From Patagioenas fasciata (lineage: Eukaryota > Chordata > Aves > Columbiformes > Columbidae): a stretch of 64,000 bases of DNA. The notes beneath the pieces are model-generated. The model was not told the origin of the DNA. It saw only the letters and a program-made list of their open reading frames with translations, and did not search any database. Below are positions 15,346-29,910 of this stretch, in pieces. Within the stretch, counting starts at the first letter, position 1. Each line of letters starts with the position of its first letter. A program made the translations under genes and the position numbers. The stretch covers positions 42,621,001-42,685,000 of the forward strand of contig NC_092523.1 of NCBI RefSeq assembly GCF_037038585.1. The letters run 5' to 3'.

Positions 15346-18300
15346 TAATAATTCAGAAGCCTCCATGAAACTTCACTGCTGTGGCTGACGAATGCCATCA
15401 GTGCTATTTTAAGAATGTTAAAATTGACTATTTACCAGGCTTCTTTTCACATTTAATGTCATTGCATTATGAAAAGGTAATTGCAGTGTGAATATGAAGG
15501 GCTGGCAAGTTTACCAAGTATCTAGCTTTTAATGTGGAATCCTATGTAAGATAAGGACTAGCGTAAGTTTTTCCAGTCTTTAAATTTACTTTCTCTTCTT
15601 CAGTATTCAATGACCTTTAAAGACCAGCTCAGCAATTACCCCACTGATGGGTGCATATTCACTTCCGCATTGATAAGCTTCTACTACAGCTCCCAAAAAC
15701 CAGACCCTCCACATCCAGTGGCTGAGATATTTCACATTTTCCTTTCTACAAGGACCTTTTCAAAGATTTTTTTAATAAAAAATATACATATACACATGAA
15801 TATGCACATGCAATCATGTATAATTTTAACCTTTTATAAGCTATTTCATATTTTAATAATGGCTTATGAAGGCACACATAACCCACCCTCTCATCTCACT
15901 TCCATAGTACTTAACAGTGTAAGAAATAGGTTAAACTCTGGATCCCTTGGCTTCAATGGACTTCAGTGTGTGCAGAACTGAAACCCACGTAGATTTTCAT
16001 GCTATTTAATTTTGACTGCTTTACTGGAAGATGCATTCATCACTGTAAACCAGTTAATGGGAAAGCTGGAAGAAATAACTCATGACACACATTTTTTGAA
16101 ATGCACTTAGTGCACTTCTGATAAACTGTTCCAAAAATTAAACATACTACATAATTTGTCAAGTGTACACAAAGAGGAATTATGCCGCATTAATCTCAAT
16201 GTTTTTTAAACAACAGAGAGTAAAAGAAGGGCAACGAAATAGAAAGTAACTGAGGAGGATGATAACTTCACTGAAATCTGCCTGTCCCTCACTGAAAGCA
16301 ATCAGAGGGAAGAGTTTGACCACATTCCTGTTGAGGCTGCTTATGAAAATCTCAATAACCAAATCAGCATTTTTCTGCAAAAATATTAATTGTGAAATTA
16401 TCACAATATTTTATTAGCACACTTCCACTCCTATACACTAGGTAAGATCCTGTACACTTACTGCCTCTTGAACTCCCACGCTTTTATTCTCAGAGGTTTC
16501 TATTCAGACAACAACTGCAACAACAGTTTATGACTGCAGCAATCATTTCATCATCAGCTGAACCACTGATGTTACTATTTGTCTATTCCTTGTATGTATC
16601 CAAATGTAAACATAACTGCTACCTCCGTTCAAAGCTCTGAAATGGACATTTAATGACAGGGCTATAAACAGCATAGGAGGATCCTTGCCTGTGGTTTCTC
16701 CCTGGCACTTTTAACGTACATTTCCTTTTACAGCCACAGCTGCTTCCATTTTCCTGAGATTCTGCCGGAGATCCTCCTACAGAAAGGACAAGTTCTGCTA
16801 TAAACCACAATGCTAAAAGCAGACTGATGACTAATGTGCCATGTTCTTGTTGCAAACTACAGCTATAGCTTCCTTCTGGATAGTATAACCTTGATACAAA
16901 CTATAATGCAGCCTTAAGGCTGGAGAAAACTGAAAGTCTACAGAAAAAACACATTTTTCTTTAGTATCTTACGTCTCCTCTCTTTTATTTCACCTTTGCT
17001 CTATTTTGAGAGGCTGTTTTTAAAAGACAACTGCACTGATTAAAAACAAAACAAAAACAACAAAAACAAACAAAACAACAACAACATAATGTGGGGGGCA
17101 GGGGGACATGAAAAACATTTTACATTAGTCCCTGTATCAAAAAAACCCACATATGCTGTTCACACCTTTCCAGGATGCAATGAGTTTAAATTAGAACTAG
17201 GAACTCATAAAGGTTTCAACCTACATTTTTTATACTAGCAATAGGGTAATGTCTACCTGACTCAATGTCCATGCAATTAATTTTAATAGAAACAGTCTGG
17301 GAAGTGCTCCCAGGTGACAGACACGACACCAGCAATAAGAGAATCCTAAATTGTTCAGCTCTGGATGCTCACCTGTCCTTGGCAAAATACAGCTCTTCCT
17401 AAGTCAGGTTAGTAGAATGATGCTCAAGGTCCTGCCTCATACCAAGAAAAAAACATGAGATCCGTGATATATATTTAACTGAATCTAAAGTAAACATTGC
17501 TACAAAGCAAGTAAGGAACTTGCAGAGACAACAAGCTTTGTTGTAGCAGGTAGTTACAGAGCAGATGGATCAGAGCAGAAGAAAACACCACCAGTCACTA
17601 GAGAGGATGCTAAAGTGCCCTTAAGCAGGACCTGCAACAGGAGACTCCACCACCTCCAGCCATGTCAAATTCATATTTTTGGTTTAGATTATCCTAAACT
17701 TTTCAGTTCCTAGGAAGGAGAAAATGAAAAATGGATTGGGTTATACTAATATCTGCAGTTTCTGTGGTATTTGGGCAACGAAGGCACCAAAGGATGCCTG
17801 CAAGCTGTGCAAGGACTATTGCTGCAGGATGCCAGAGAGTGAACTGAGGTACAAGCAGAACAAACATCTTTCTCAAAGTTGCAGAGGAAGCCAGAGGTAC
17901 AGACAGGCACTAAATCTTTGTCAAGTCTTTGAGTAATACCTAAGGACACGAGTGGCCTTACATAGTGATTTCACTGGGATTAATGGAATAGCACTGGAAT
18001 GCTATCCAAAGCAGTAATTTACCTGGGACAAAGCTTAGGAAGCGTATATCTAATAGTAGCTCTGTTCATATTTAAGCAGAGCATATCTGGAGCTGTTTAT
18101 TGATTCTTTGTACAGGAGACATTCCACCTTCTGATGAGTCAGCTGTTTCTAACTACAGGTTTCTGAAATTGCCCCCATAATAGGGAATTATATTAATTAA
18201 AGTAACCCACTGAATATAGAAAATGTATTGTTAAAATAGATCTATTAGATCTACAGACCTATTGTAATGGTACTGTGAGAAGAACTTGTCATTAGCCACT

Positions 18301-18354
18301 TACGGCTGGTTATTTTAAATGCACATTTCCATATCATTAATTTTCAGGGCTACC

Positions 18355-18455
18355 AGTAAAATAGATAACAAAATATGTGATAAACTGATCTATGTTAATT
18401 CCACTTCACATTAACAACGAATTCTAAGAATCAGGTTGGACGCTCCAGATGACAA
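18355..18455 (+). repeat. 101-bp direct repeat, copy 1
   Basis: It begins AGTAAAATAGATAACA and ends CGCTCCAGATGACAA. It is identical to 19261-19361 except for one G/A difference (18376 region, ATGTGA versus ATATGA). Similarity stops sharply at both ends. It is not a family I recognise. Confidence 0.95.
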
Positions 18456-19260
18456 AGCCCGGTTGCAACTATTTCAATTTCAGACAGTCCAAGTCATCAG
18501 ACTTTGCAACTCAGTATAATGTTAAGTAGCTCAAACACCATTCCAGATGGTATCGTTTCTCAGTCTTTCCTCACACTGAAAGAACCTGGGCTCATTTAAG
18601 TGCTATGGAAATGCAGCAAGGATGGAAGCATCATTCCATCCTAGAAATTGATGGAATGAAGAAAAAAAAAAAGTTCATTCCCAGACTGTAAATATTGATA
18701 CATCAAATTTCAGTATCTGAAGAACAGAAACAAACCAGACACTGTGAAAGTATGAAGCAGCATTTGGCCAAAATAGATGGCTCCAGAAATTAAGCTTTTA
18801 AGTATAAATATTTTCCAAGAAACTATAACTTCTGATTATAAAACTGGAAAGCAACAATTACAGCTATGCCTGCATTGCTAAGGGCACCCAGGAGACCTCT
18901 TGCGCCAAGTGGTGTTGGTGGCTTACACTCTCACTCCTCAGGGTTGGTCCCTTCTGAACACCCCCACAGTGGGACAAGGCTACAATGGGCCCTACCAGGT
19001 GTCTTTAAGAAGTAATTATTTGTGGGTTTATCTAGTTTGAAGTGTCTGCAATCACATGAGGGCTGTGCCACAGCCTCTCATGCTGATTTTAACAGCACAA
19101 CACCGTGAAAGCGTGTGGCACACTCTGGGTGGGTTGCAAAAATAAGTAGATGTACGTGATGCTCTAAAACATGATGGGGTAGCACCGGAAGACTGCTCAG
19201 GGATCACAGCAGCAAGCAGTCCTGCGGCAGTCCTGTCCACATCACCATAAGGCAGGTCTT

Positions 19261-19361
19261 AGTAAAATAGATAACAAAATATATGATAAACTGATCTATG
19301 TTAATTCCACTTCACATTAACAACGAATTCTAAGAATCAGGTTGGACGCTCCAGATGACAA
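19261..19361 (+). repeat. 101-bp direct repeat, copy 2
   Basis: Second copy, 906 bp downstream in the same orientation, 100 of 101 bases identical by my base-by-base comparison. The 805 bp between copies is unique sequence with no long frame. No poly-A or clear target-site duplication flanks this copy. Confidence 0.95.
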
Positions 19362-22300
19362 GTTTCAAGAAAAAGCCAGGGAGCAAATCAACTTGCAAAC
19401 AAGTAACCGGTGCTTGAGAATAGGCTGGGGAGATAAGTTATTATATTTGGCTTTCTTCATATGCCCTGTATTCATTCTGACAGAATTAAAACAGAACTAA
19501 GCTGTAAAAACATTAAGCATCAAATATAATCATGCTAAAGCTATTTGAAAGAGCTAGAACATACACAGCTATGTATTTCTTGGGTCTTGCATTTGAAGTG
19601 AAATTATACAAAGAATTTATTTTGGCATCAAAGTCAGAGCTCCAAAATAAAAGCTTAAAACCTAAAGATTTGTGAAATAGATCCCAAGTCCTCATTTCAT
19701 TTTACTATTGTACTACACAGTACACTACCGATATCCATTGAATATCACATCAGTATCTGTGGACAAGTGTTACACGGCTGTAGAACACCATTGTGAATTC
19801 TTTTGATCAGTAACTTCAGAACACTGGTAACTTGAGAATGTAAAAATGTTTCCATCCCTATGCTTTCACAGTGTTTATCATCAAATAGTTTTAAGTCAGT
19901 CCAGGAGAACAAAGCCTCCAGCTAGTTTTCCCTCCAGCCACTTTTCCTGTAACACTCAACCACAGACAGCCCTCTACACTGGAACTCATAACCTCAGACA
20001 GGAACATTTTCTGGCTATTATTTGGTCACTCTTTAACCATCCATCACTGTCTGGGGAAAAACTCTTGAGAATTATTAAGTATCAAGATAATAATTATCAA
20101 AGAGAAAAATAGTGAAAATTTAGAAGCCTCTGAAGAATGTCAGCGCTGTCACATAAGCTCCTTTGGAAGAGAACTCCCACTCCAGAGTGGTATTAAGAAA
20201 AGCAGATGAAGACTCACAGCCATAAATAGATCACAGATAAGGTTTATCTATCTTGGTCTTTACAAACTGCCTTTCTTATCAAATAATTTGCTACAAAATA
20301 TTTTTCAGTGGTATACAGTCAAATTAAAAGAAAATATTTCTTCTTCAAAGAGTGGACTCCGAAGTAACCTAAAGAGACTCTGTTTGGTTAGACCTTATTT
20401 TGTTTATTTAACACTATGACATACTTTTCCTTAATACACAATACAATGAGAAATATGATCTTGTGCTTGTTCTAGGTGGTGGAGCTCCCAAGAAGCTTCA
20501 CAGTGTACAGTGAAAAGGTTTATTTTTTAGAAGAGAAACATGGCTGCCTCCACAAACACACCTGAAGAAATACGCAAAAGTGCATGTTTGTGCAGTGAAT
20601 ATTTCAAATGTGCACTGAATATAAAACAAGCTTCTGAAATTCCCCATGCCGCTCCCCAAAGCCCTGCTTCATCTCTGTACAGGCTGTGACTTCTCAGAAT
20701 ATTTTCAGTGCATGAGGCAGCTTTTTAAAGACCTCTTGACTCTTGTAACTCATCTTAGAGACATAAATCAAACCACGTTGGCCAACTGTTTCCCTAACAG
20801 AACTGTACCTTTAAATACCACTAATGCCAGATGGTCTCAGCATATAAAGCAGCATGAGACAACATATTAATGCTACTCAAACAAGCAACTTGCGCTTGCA
20901 GCAGACCAATGAAATCAGTCTTGGGCTGCTAATCCTCTTTGTCTCCATGGCAACATCTATTTCAGTCAATTCTTCAGTTTTCAAGTCAGATGAGCATGTT
21001 GTCAGGTTCTTTTTCACTTTGTATTGGCTACTGTTATACTACAGAATATATTTTTATCAGCCACTCCATGGAGTATCAAAGAACTCATGCTCCTCTGTTT
21101 CTATTTATTTACAGACTTTGCCACTCAAGATTTATGTTATAAGATTTCCACTGAAGATTTGTACTATTTATTTCCACTATGGATTTGTTCCCCTAACTGT
21201 AACACGTGGAAACCTTACAAATATAGATGTCTCTGTTGCCACTCTTCTTACCAGCACTGGAAGAAAAGGGAGAATTAGTACTTTCTTCACACTCCTCTGC
21301 TAACAAGGCAGACTTTTAAACATCATCAACAACAACAAAAATAAATTGTATATTTGCAGCAGGTAAACAGGGAGAGAAATTCTTGACTCCTCCTCACCTT
21401 ATGTCCATTAGCATAGCTGAGTCAGCACAAATATTGGTGCTACTTGCTACTAGGAAAAATCTGTCAGGAAGCAGGTAGGAACTGCATCTTAAAGGTAGAT
21501 CAAATGCTGAACCACATGCAATCTATTAAGTACCTATTTATATATTTTGTACATGGCATAGCCACACACTAACCTGCAGCATGGGAAGATGAGAACCTAG
21601 GCACATAGATGAGAACCTGAGGCACAGTGAGAGGATGTTATTTTCCAGAAAGTTAAGAAATACACAGTAGAGCCAGGAAAGAAGCCAGACATCCTTTATC
21701 ACATAACCACTTTTTTTCTCTGTGAAACAACTTCCTACAATGACAATGTATAAACATGTGATAGTCCAGCTCTCAACCCCATAGCTTTTTCTTCTCTCCA
21801 TCTCACTATGTATTGATGTCACCAAAAAGAAAGAAGAAATTTCATCCAGAAAGGCATAAACTTTGATCACTCATTCCTTAACTGCAGGCTATTAGAGAAC
21901 TGACGTCAGATTTAGCCCTGTTTTCTAAGGGCACACACACAAGTTGGCTTGAGCATCAGAATTTATAAGCCTCTTGCTTATAACCAAGATTCACATCTCC
22001 CACTGACTTCGGTTTGATCTGTAGATGCTCAGCAGCTGAGCAGAAGAAATGAAACCCCTGTCTAGTCTATATCTGTCGAAAATCTGACATGGAGAGTCAG
22101 CTTACCGTAACCATAAAGCTCCCTTCGAAGTAATGACCTTGTACATGTGTAAAAAGTGTGTATTTATATTGTAGACTCACCCCAGGCTTGCTTACAGTTC
22201 TAAAACTGTGCTCTTGTGCAGTAAGCCAAAATGCAGAGCCAGCCAAAACTATAAAACCTTCAGTTTAGCATAGGAAAAAAAGGCTAATTTTGAATGATTC

Positions 22301-23224
22301 ATGTGCAAGGAGTACACTGTTCGTAACAGTGAAGAACAGCAATATGTAACTGAAAGACAGTCACATCGTGGGCTCCTTTTTCCTTTTGATGGACACAAAA
22401 GGACATTCAAATGACATGTTTCATAGCCAGAAACCTCACACTTTCTCAACACCAAAAAAACCTACTGGGTCATTAGGCTGATATAACAGCAAGGATGCCT
22501 TTGCCAAGAAAACAGCTCATTATACCTTGGCCAGTTGGATGTCCCACCTGATCAAACAATTCTTTCCATTTAGCATTAAGGCAGATCCACACCTAAGGAT
22601 AAGTATTCCCAATGGTAGTATTCCCAATCCCACTGCAGGCAGGCTCTGCAGACAAAGCAGGATGTACCTTTGGTTATAAATCAGGCAACTCACGCTCCAT
22701 GGTCATTAACAGCTCCATACAAAGAATGACTATCCCAGCTTGCTCCACAGGACTTATGAGTAAACAAGGATGTCAGGTTTTGCTCATAATTCAATATGAA
22801 CAACTACCAGGAAGCAGCTACTAGCTTATACAGTTGTAAATGTCTCACTTCAGAAAAATAATTAATTAAAAACAAATGTTTACTGCCTTCGAACAAACTG
22901 CCAACCACAGGTTTATGATTCAAGTTTCTCTCTTACCTGGCCATTGTAGCTACACAGACACGTTTTTAACATATGCCTTCATAGCGAACCAAACCCCTCT
23001 AACAATCAATCTGTTATTTGCTGCTGTCATGGGAAGATGTGTCTGGTGCTGATTCAGCTAGGACAAAATGAGCACACTACAAGAAACCTCCACTCCAAAG
23101 GGCAAAGACTGCACTTTTAGCCTAGAGTCCTTATCCCCAAGAGTGCACCTGAAAGGACTAAGCAAGGTGACAACTTCAGTGACACAGGCCAGCTATCATG
23201 TCACAGTACATACCATCGTTTCAA

Positions 23225-23285
23225 AGAATCACAGAATGGCTGGGGTTGGAAGGGACCTCTAGAGATCCAGTCATCTAGTTTCTTC
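23225..23285 (-). mobile_element. Short CR1 LINE 3' end in CPE intron 1
   Basis: The plus strand reads AGAATCACAGAATGGCTGGG, then GTTGGAAGGGACCTCTAGAG, the complement of the CR1 3' terminus. Only about 60 bp is recognisable. Confidence 0.8.
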
Positions 23286-26200
23286 ATAATATGGCAGAAC
23301 TCCGATTCCAAAATCCCAAATCCCAGCAAGTCAAGCAGCCTTCTCCAGCACTGCTGTTCTGCAGAGCTCCTAATCTACTCTCTGTGCAGCACCAGTTTTC
23401 AACCTTAAACCTGAGCTAACACACGCAGATCTGTGGCTGCCAAAAGAGCTCAGATTCACATCACATTACAAATCAAATCTCCCTACCCTGCTACCATTTT
23501 ACTGATAAGGATTTTTATTTTTTCAGCCTTTTAACTGCAAAGAGTCTTGGTGTCTTCATTTAGCCTCAGCATACAAGAAAGTAAGCTTCCAATATAACAT
23601 TCTGTTCCCACTGAATTAACTGAACCCTGGCTTTTGATTTGAGACTTACTTCAAAACGCGGTAGATGAACTATACACCCTTCACTCCACTGCTCCTGATC
23701 CTACCTATTACCTTAATTAACTGACCCAGAAGCTTTGAAGTACACACTGCAGTTTTTACTTCTCCTTGATTCCACAACATTTCTAAAGAGAATTCAGCTA
23801 CAAATCTTCTTTCCATTTTAATTGCCAATCCAATCAGAGGAAAAATAAAAAAATTTAAAAAATTTTAAAAAGTCTGTGGGTAATACAGGAGCAAGACTTT
23901 TGTTTAAAAACAAAATGTAGGCTAAAAAAAAGACGACATATGACTTTTTTTAAGGAGGAACAGGAATTAAATAGGTTCGAAGACTTAATGTAAATTAATC
24001 TGCTGAGATCAGATAGGGTTCATAAACAGTATGTTTCACAAAGCAAGCATATAAAGCACAACAAGGTACTTTACATGATGACACATGAAGGTTGGGATTC
24101 TTCAGGTCTTATCCATAAGCTCTTGCACATGTTCCTAAGTTAAAAGCCTGCCCAATGTCAGCTCCTCTTATAGTCAGTAGAGAAAAGAGATATTTTCAGA
24201 GGACAGTGCAGCCCAATCGAGTGGTCTGCCTACTAATGAGCAAAGAGAAATTTTAGCATGTAGGCTTCTAAATCAAGTACCATATTTGAAGCCAAAAAAT
24301 TAGCTGGAATAAACACAGAATTAATTCTGAATTAGTTTTGATACTAAGTTATTGGCTGAGCCTAGTAGTAAGTCCATTGTTACAACCAAAAATTTGTGTT
24401 TATTATGAAATAGGAAGACCTGTCTTGCAACTTTCACTCTCTATGTAATTTAAAGGCTTGAGATATTGATCACTAAACAGTTTCTTCTGAATGAAGTAAA
24501 TTGAGAATTAATACAATAGCAAGGTCATTTTCTGATAAATCACATTATTACAATTTACTGCCTTAACAAATTGTCTCAGGAAATCGCTGTGCTTTATATA
24601 CTTCTCAATTCTCTGGAGTTCTTGTTAATGTCACCATAATAAAACGTCCCTTTAATCCTAATCAACAACAAAGCAGGCTCACCTCCTGTTTTCACTGGAA
24701 ACTGTTAAGGCATTCTACAGATGTGGGAGGTGATGACAACTCTTTTCTTCAAAGGAAATCAAAGTAATCAACTCTTTCAAAAGCAGTGAGATTGTCAAAA
24801 CCAGCCTAGATCGAATCAACAAATTCTGAATGCTCTACATACTCAGACTAATTGTAAGCCTGAAAAAATAACTGCCTTCCGTAAAGCTATGTTTATTCTT
24901 AACAATTATGACCCTTTTTACTACAACTTGGTTGTCCTTTGTGTTATTCCAGCAAATAAAAGAGAAAGTTTTGAGATGCAGCAGCTGGGATCCAATAGGG
25001 CTTTCTATAGGGTTTTCGCAAGTAGCACACAGCCGCTCCATGCTTTTTTAAGTGATCTTACAAAAAGAAATTTAAATACCTCAGCCATTGAAACAATTTG
25101 GAGTAAGGCTGTTGTATCTCTTGGAAGCACTGCAGACACTGCCTAGCACAGCTGCCTAACAACACTTACTGTGAATTTCCATTGACTTCACGGGGAACGT
25201 GAATGGCATTAACAACTAGCTGCAAATGTGATCTGTAAATGTACATACATCTCCTTGACTTTCATCAGTTTTGTGAGCACATTTTTGTCTTGGTATTCTA
25301 CATCTCTGTTTTTAGCTGAAAACTAAAACTGAAATAGGAAGGTAGGATGAATTCAGGTAGATTATTTATTTAGGAAAGAAAGTATTAAGGAAGAAAAATC
25401 TGTTTTCAAAAAACTGAGTGTTACCAAGTACATGATGAAAAAATATAGTTATCCAAGGCTCTTAAAAATAAAACAGATGTTTTGAGAAACTTGCTCAGCA
25501 TGTACAGCCAGCCAGACATCTTATTGCCAGCAAATCCTACAGCACTCTTGAGACCCACGCAACCTACAGAATCTGCAAAGGACACTGGACGTCCCACTCT
25601 GAATTCAGGCAGCATTAAAATTGTGCTGCCAGAGACTACTCCAGGCCAAATCCTGGCTGGGAGACTCCGGGGGACTACCCTAAGTGCACTACAGCCCATC
25701 AGGGATCTCACTGGAAAGTTAATTACAGCCTCTCTGTCTTCTGCAGAACGAGTAAGGTACAACCAGCCCCAGATTTGCACTCCCACAGGCAAGTCAGTAG
25801 CAGATCCCCTGTAGTGTTTGATGGGAAAGCCAGAACATCCTCACAAGCTCTGAAAGAAAAATCTGTTCCCTGATGCACAAAGCAAAGAAAAATCCAAATG
25901 CACAAAGCTACGTGAATAACAGGCTCAACCACGTTTTATTCTGCATTTTATTTTATACGTCCTTGCAGAGACACCAGCAGCTGCCCTGCTCAGGCTCTCA
26001 ATTTGGCGCTGCCCAAAGAGCAGCTCACCTTTAAAGAGGATTGCAAACATAAGCTGTGAGAGAAGGAGAGAAGATAAACCACAGCTGACAGAAAAATGTG
26101 ACAGCATATTGTGTTCAGCACAGCACCTCCTGTATTCCTGATAGGAAGTGTTTTGCTTATATTCACCCATTTACAGCCCCCACCTTTATGCAATGTAGCT

Positions 26201-29200
26201 GGATGGAGATGAACTCTGTGCACTAGCATTTACCAGTGAGCAGTCTGTATCCTTCAACACCTTCCTTCAGAAGGGGAACACTAAACAAGTGGCCATTGAT
26301 AAAAAAGTGATGCTTGCTTAAACCTAAAGCATACAAAGATTAGGCTTACTCTCTAATATCTAGATTTAATAACAAGCTCTTGCCATATACAATTTGTTGA
26401 TGCTCTGCAAACTGGGAAACATTAACAGGACCCATCAAAGAGCTCACAAGATTTTTACTTGCAAATTCCAAGCATAAGGAAAAGAAGCTTTACAAAATCA
26501 AGTGAAATTAATTGTAAGTGATAAAATTAGAATAGTTGCATCTGATGACATCACTGTAACCAAGAGACGAGCCGCATGCTTTCTTACATTACTGTTAGAG
26601 TGCCCTGCCACCCACCTGAGCACTGCGTTCACCCATCAGGTCCATAAGTGGTGAAGACTGGTCACCCCACTCCAGGACTACCATGCCAAGGGGTACAGCA
26701 GATTCCTGCCCACACTGGGCTGAAATCACAGTAGCCTGCTATATGTTTGTTTCTTCTTGTTGCTGCTGTTTTGGTTTGGTTTTGTGGTTTTTTGTTTTGT
26801 TTTTTTTTTCTCAAAGAGCAGCACTTGCTCACAGTTCTCCGGAAAGGCTGCAGAGTCATTTAAATTACAATAATTTTTAAAGTATTAAAAAATTGTTTTG
26901 TGCAAAAGTGAAATACAAACATTACAAGCAAAAACTTTTTTCCCTGAGAATTTGTTGGCTTTACTTATCACAGTTTCTTATCACAGAAAGTATCAGCTCA
27001 CATGGTTGGTGCCCACAGCTGAATGAAGGAGTACTTCAATGACAGAAAAAACCCTAGGTATGGTTTCCGTATTAGCAGCAGATCTTGGACTTCCCCATTC
27101 ATTAATATACAGTAAAGGCACGATTTTCACTTCTCTCTTAGTCAGCCTTTAATTGTGTTTATTAAGGAGGAAATGGTTCCAGCACTGCAGGGCTGGAGTG
27201 GGAGACACTGAGAGCCTGAGGATGGGTGGCTTTTGTTGGAGCCAGTAGAAAAGCTGCAATTTGGGAGGTCAAGCAGCTTATTTAGGCTCAGTGCCAGCAC
27301 TGACCCACCTAACCCCCTTCCTCACCATGACAAGTAGGGTCTTTGATGAAGTGATGGGTCCAAGGATTAATGTAGCTGAGTCGCACCTCATAAAACCGAC
27401 TGAAGTCACATCCGTGGGGTCCTACAGATGCTCCGAGTCACAACTGTGCTGCTCGCCTCAGCCGCCATGTGCTCCTGCCTCACCCAAGACCTGCTTCCCT
27501 GGTTCACAGTGTTTCATTGTTGTTCAAAACTGACAAGTCCAAAGCATGCAATTTTCTAGAAAATCAGATGTCTCAGTCAACTACAAATAAATGTTTTCCT
27601 CCTATTTGAAGTATTATAAAAGATGCTTGTCATTAACATTGAAAACAACTTTGAAAAACTACAAAAAATTTTGTTTCCAAAATTCCATTATTCTGATATA
27701 TTCAGGATTTCTGTTTCCTTTCCTCTACCATGAACAATTTGATGAAAACATCACGAATCTACAGATCATTTTGTTGTCATAAAATCGGTATTTTCATTCA
27801 TCCTCTCTCCCCTCCATTTGATGCAAAAGTAATTTTCAGAGTCTGCATCTGTAACACACATAACCAGTCAATCGATAAGCCTTAACTCGATGATTTCTTC
27901 ACAAAACTAATCACTGAAAAATAACCACTATAAAAATTTCAGTATTTAAAAAAAAAAAAAAAAAGATAGTTGAGACAAAATTTTATGTAAACAGAAAAAT
28001 AATACCTAAGAGTCTTGAAAGTGTCAGAATGTTTAATTTTCACATTCAAATTGAAATGGTAATGGAGGGGACTGATCTCACACCACCAAAATCAATGGTA
28101 CAAATGAGTCAGAAGTGGCAGCACGCCTAAACAAGTGGCTGAATGTTAATGGCAGAGGAACTGCTTTTGGCATTAATCTATTCCAAACATATTTCATTGC
28201 TATTAAAGAATTCAAATTTATGCTCAAAATAATTTTAGTTATGGTAATAAAAAAGCCTCAAGAGATCAGCATCCATTGGGTGTTTGTTCAAGAGAAAATC
28301 AGATATCCAAAGCAAGAGCCTATCTCTACTCTCAGGAGAGGAATTCAGAAGCCAGTATTCTCTTGCACCTGAATTAAGGCAAAAGATTGATTAGCTTGTC
28401 CCAAAAATAAACCGTGCTTTACTAACAACTATCCTTTCTTTTCCCGTGGTGTACCATCAACTTCCCACAATCTCCTTCTCCTTGTTTATCACCTTGCTGT
28501 CCCCCATCTCTGTCAACTTCGCTAATTTTTGGCAAGTATTGGAACAAAATTGTGTTTTCTCATGTAATCAAAGCTACTCCAAAATGTTTTGATCACTTCC
28601 AGTCCAGGTTCGCATAACACCTTCTACACGTAACTGCTGATAATGTCTCACTCAAGTCTTCTTCTGCCTTAACTGCCTAGCACCCAACAACTCAAAGTGA
28701 GGTTATCTGCACGGAACAGGGGCCTTTATACAAAACTGTTTGTTAAAGTTCAAATATCTTCATTTCTGGGTTTTGCTTCTCCTTATTCAAGAGCTTCATT
28801 TCCATCAACAGTTGCAAGCTCTAATATCCCATACAGGTGCAGCACCAGCCTAAAGAAATTGCTGTCACAAAAAAAAAAAAAAAAAGGCAAAATATTAGGC
28901 CAAACACTGTTTGGCATAAACCAGAAGGGAAGCACAGGTACTGTGGTGTTCAAGTCTGTGGAGAAGGCAGCACATTCTCCAAACACTTAAGGCAGGATCA
29001 GAAACTTTAGGCAGTCCCATGATTTTGGCATTTAGTACATCTCTGGGAAGAACTCAGCAAAGGCTGTGCTCATCTTCCAAGTGACTAATCCAGGTTCCCA
29101 AGATTTGCCAAGAGCCTTTGCATGCTTATACAAGAAAACAGACTGGCTCATATGCAGTCATGCTTGTTTCCAATTCAGGTCCTTAAGAAAAAATCCTCAT

Positions 29201-29239
29201 ACTCCATATTTACCTCAGCAAAAGATGAGGTCTTAACAA

Positions 29240-29284
29240 TTTGTTCCAGTTGCTTCATTCACTAAGTATTTGTTCCAGTTGCTT
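29240..29284 (+). repeat. 16-bp tandem duplication, 29-bp period
   Basis: TTTGTTCCAGTTGCTT occurs at 29240-29255 and 29269-29284. Confidence 0.85.
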
Positions 29285-29508
29285 TGGAAGTCTAAAGCAT
29301 GTTTCTAAAAATTTCCTATTTTCTCTCATATATTTTTTTCAAATATTGCATATACATTACAAATTTATTTTCAAAAATCATTGATATTCTAAAACAAAAG
29401 TTAATTTATGTGCTTGCATACAACCAAATGCATACACACAATGCTGCACAGCCATGCAATACGCGTGATTGTGCAATGTATGCATGTATATGCAGTAGTT
29501 GATCTACT

Positions 29509-29547
29509 CAGTACAAAGCCTCTTTATCCAGTACAAAGTGTCTTTAT
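29509..29547 (+). repeat. 19-bp tandem duplication, 20-bp period
   Basis: CAGTACAAAG followed by two variable bases and TCTTTAT occurs at 29509-29527 and 29529-29547, two mismatches apart. Confidence 0.85.
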
Positions 29548-29910
29548 GGATGCTCTGCTGACACTTTCCTGATTTATTTTGTCATCAACTTGCTCACTAA
29601 GTGAACAGAAACATTTTTTTTTGTTTTCACAGCAGCTCACTACATAATTCAGATACTGTCCCTGCATACTCACCAGGCTTCTAGAAGCGTGAGCTCTCTG
29701 CAGACCATAAACCTATTAGCCACAGCATATATTTTGTTTATACTTATTTATAATTTAAAATAAACCATGTGACACTCAGTATATCTTGTAAGAGCATGTC
29801 ATGTTCAGGAATAACAACTTCTTAGCCTGTTGTGAAAAAAATAAAAAATAACTATGTGTATGTGTGTGTGTCTGTGAATCTCTCTGTTATTTTTTAACAA
29901 TAGATAAATT

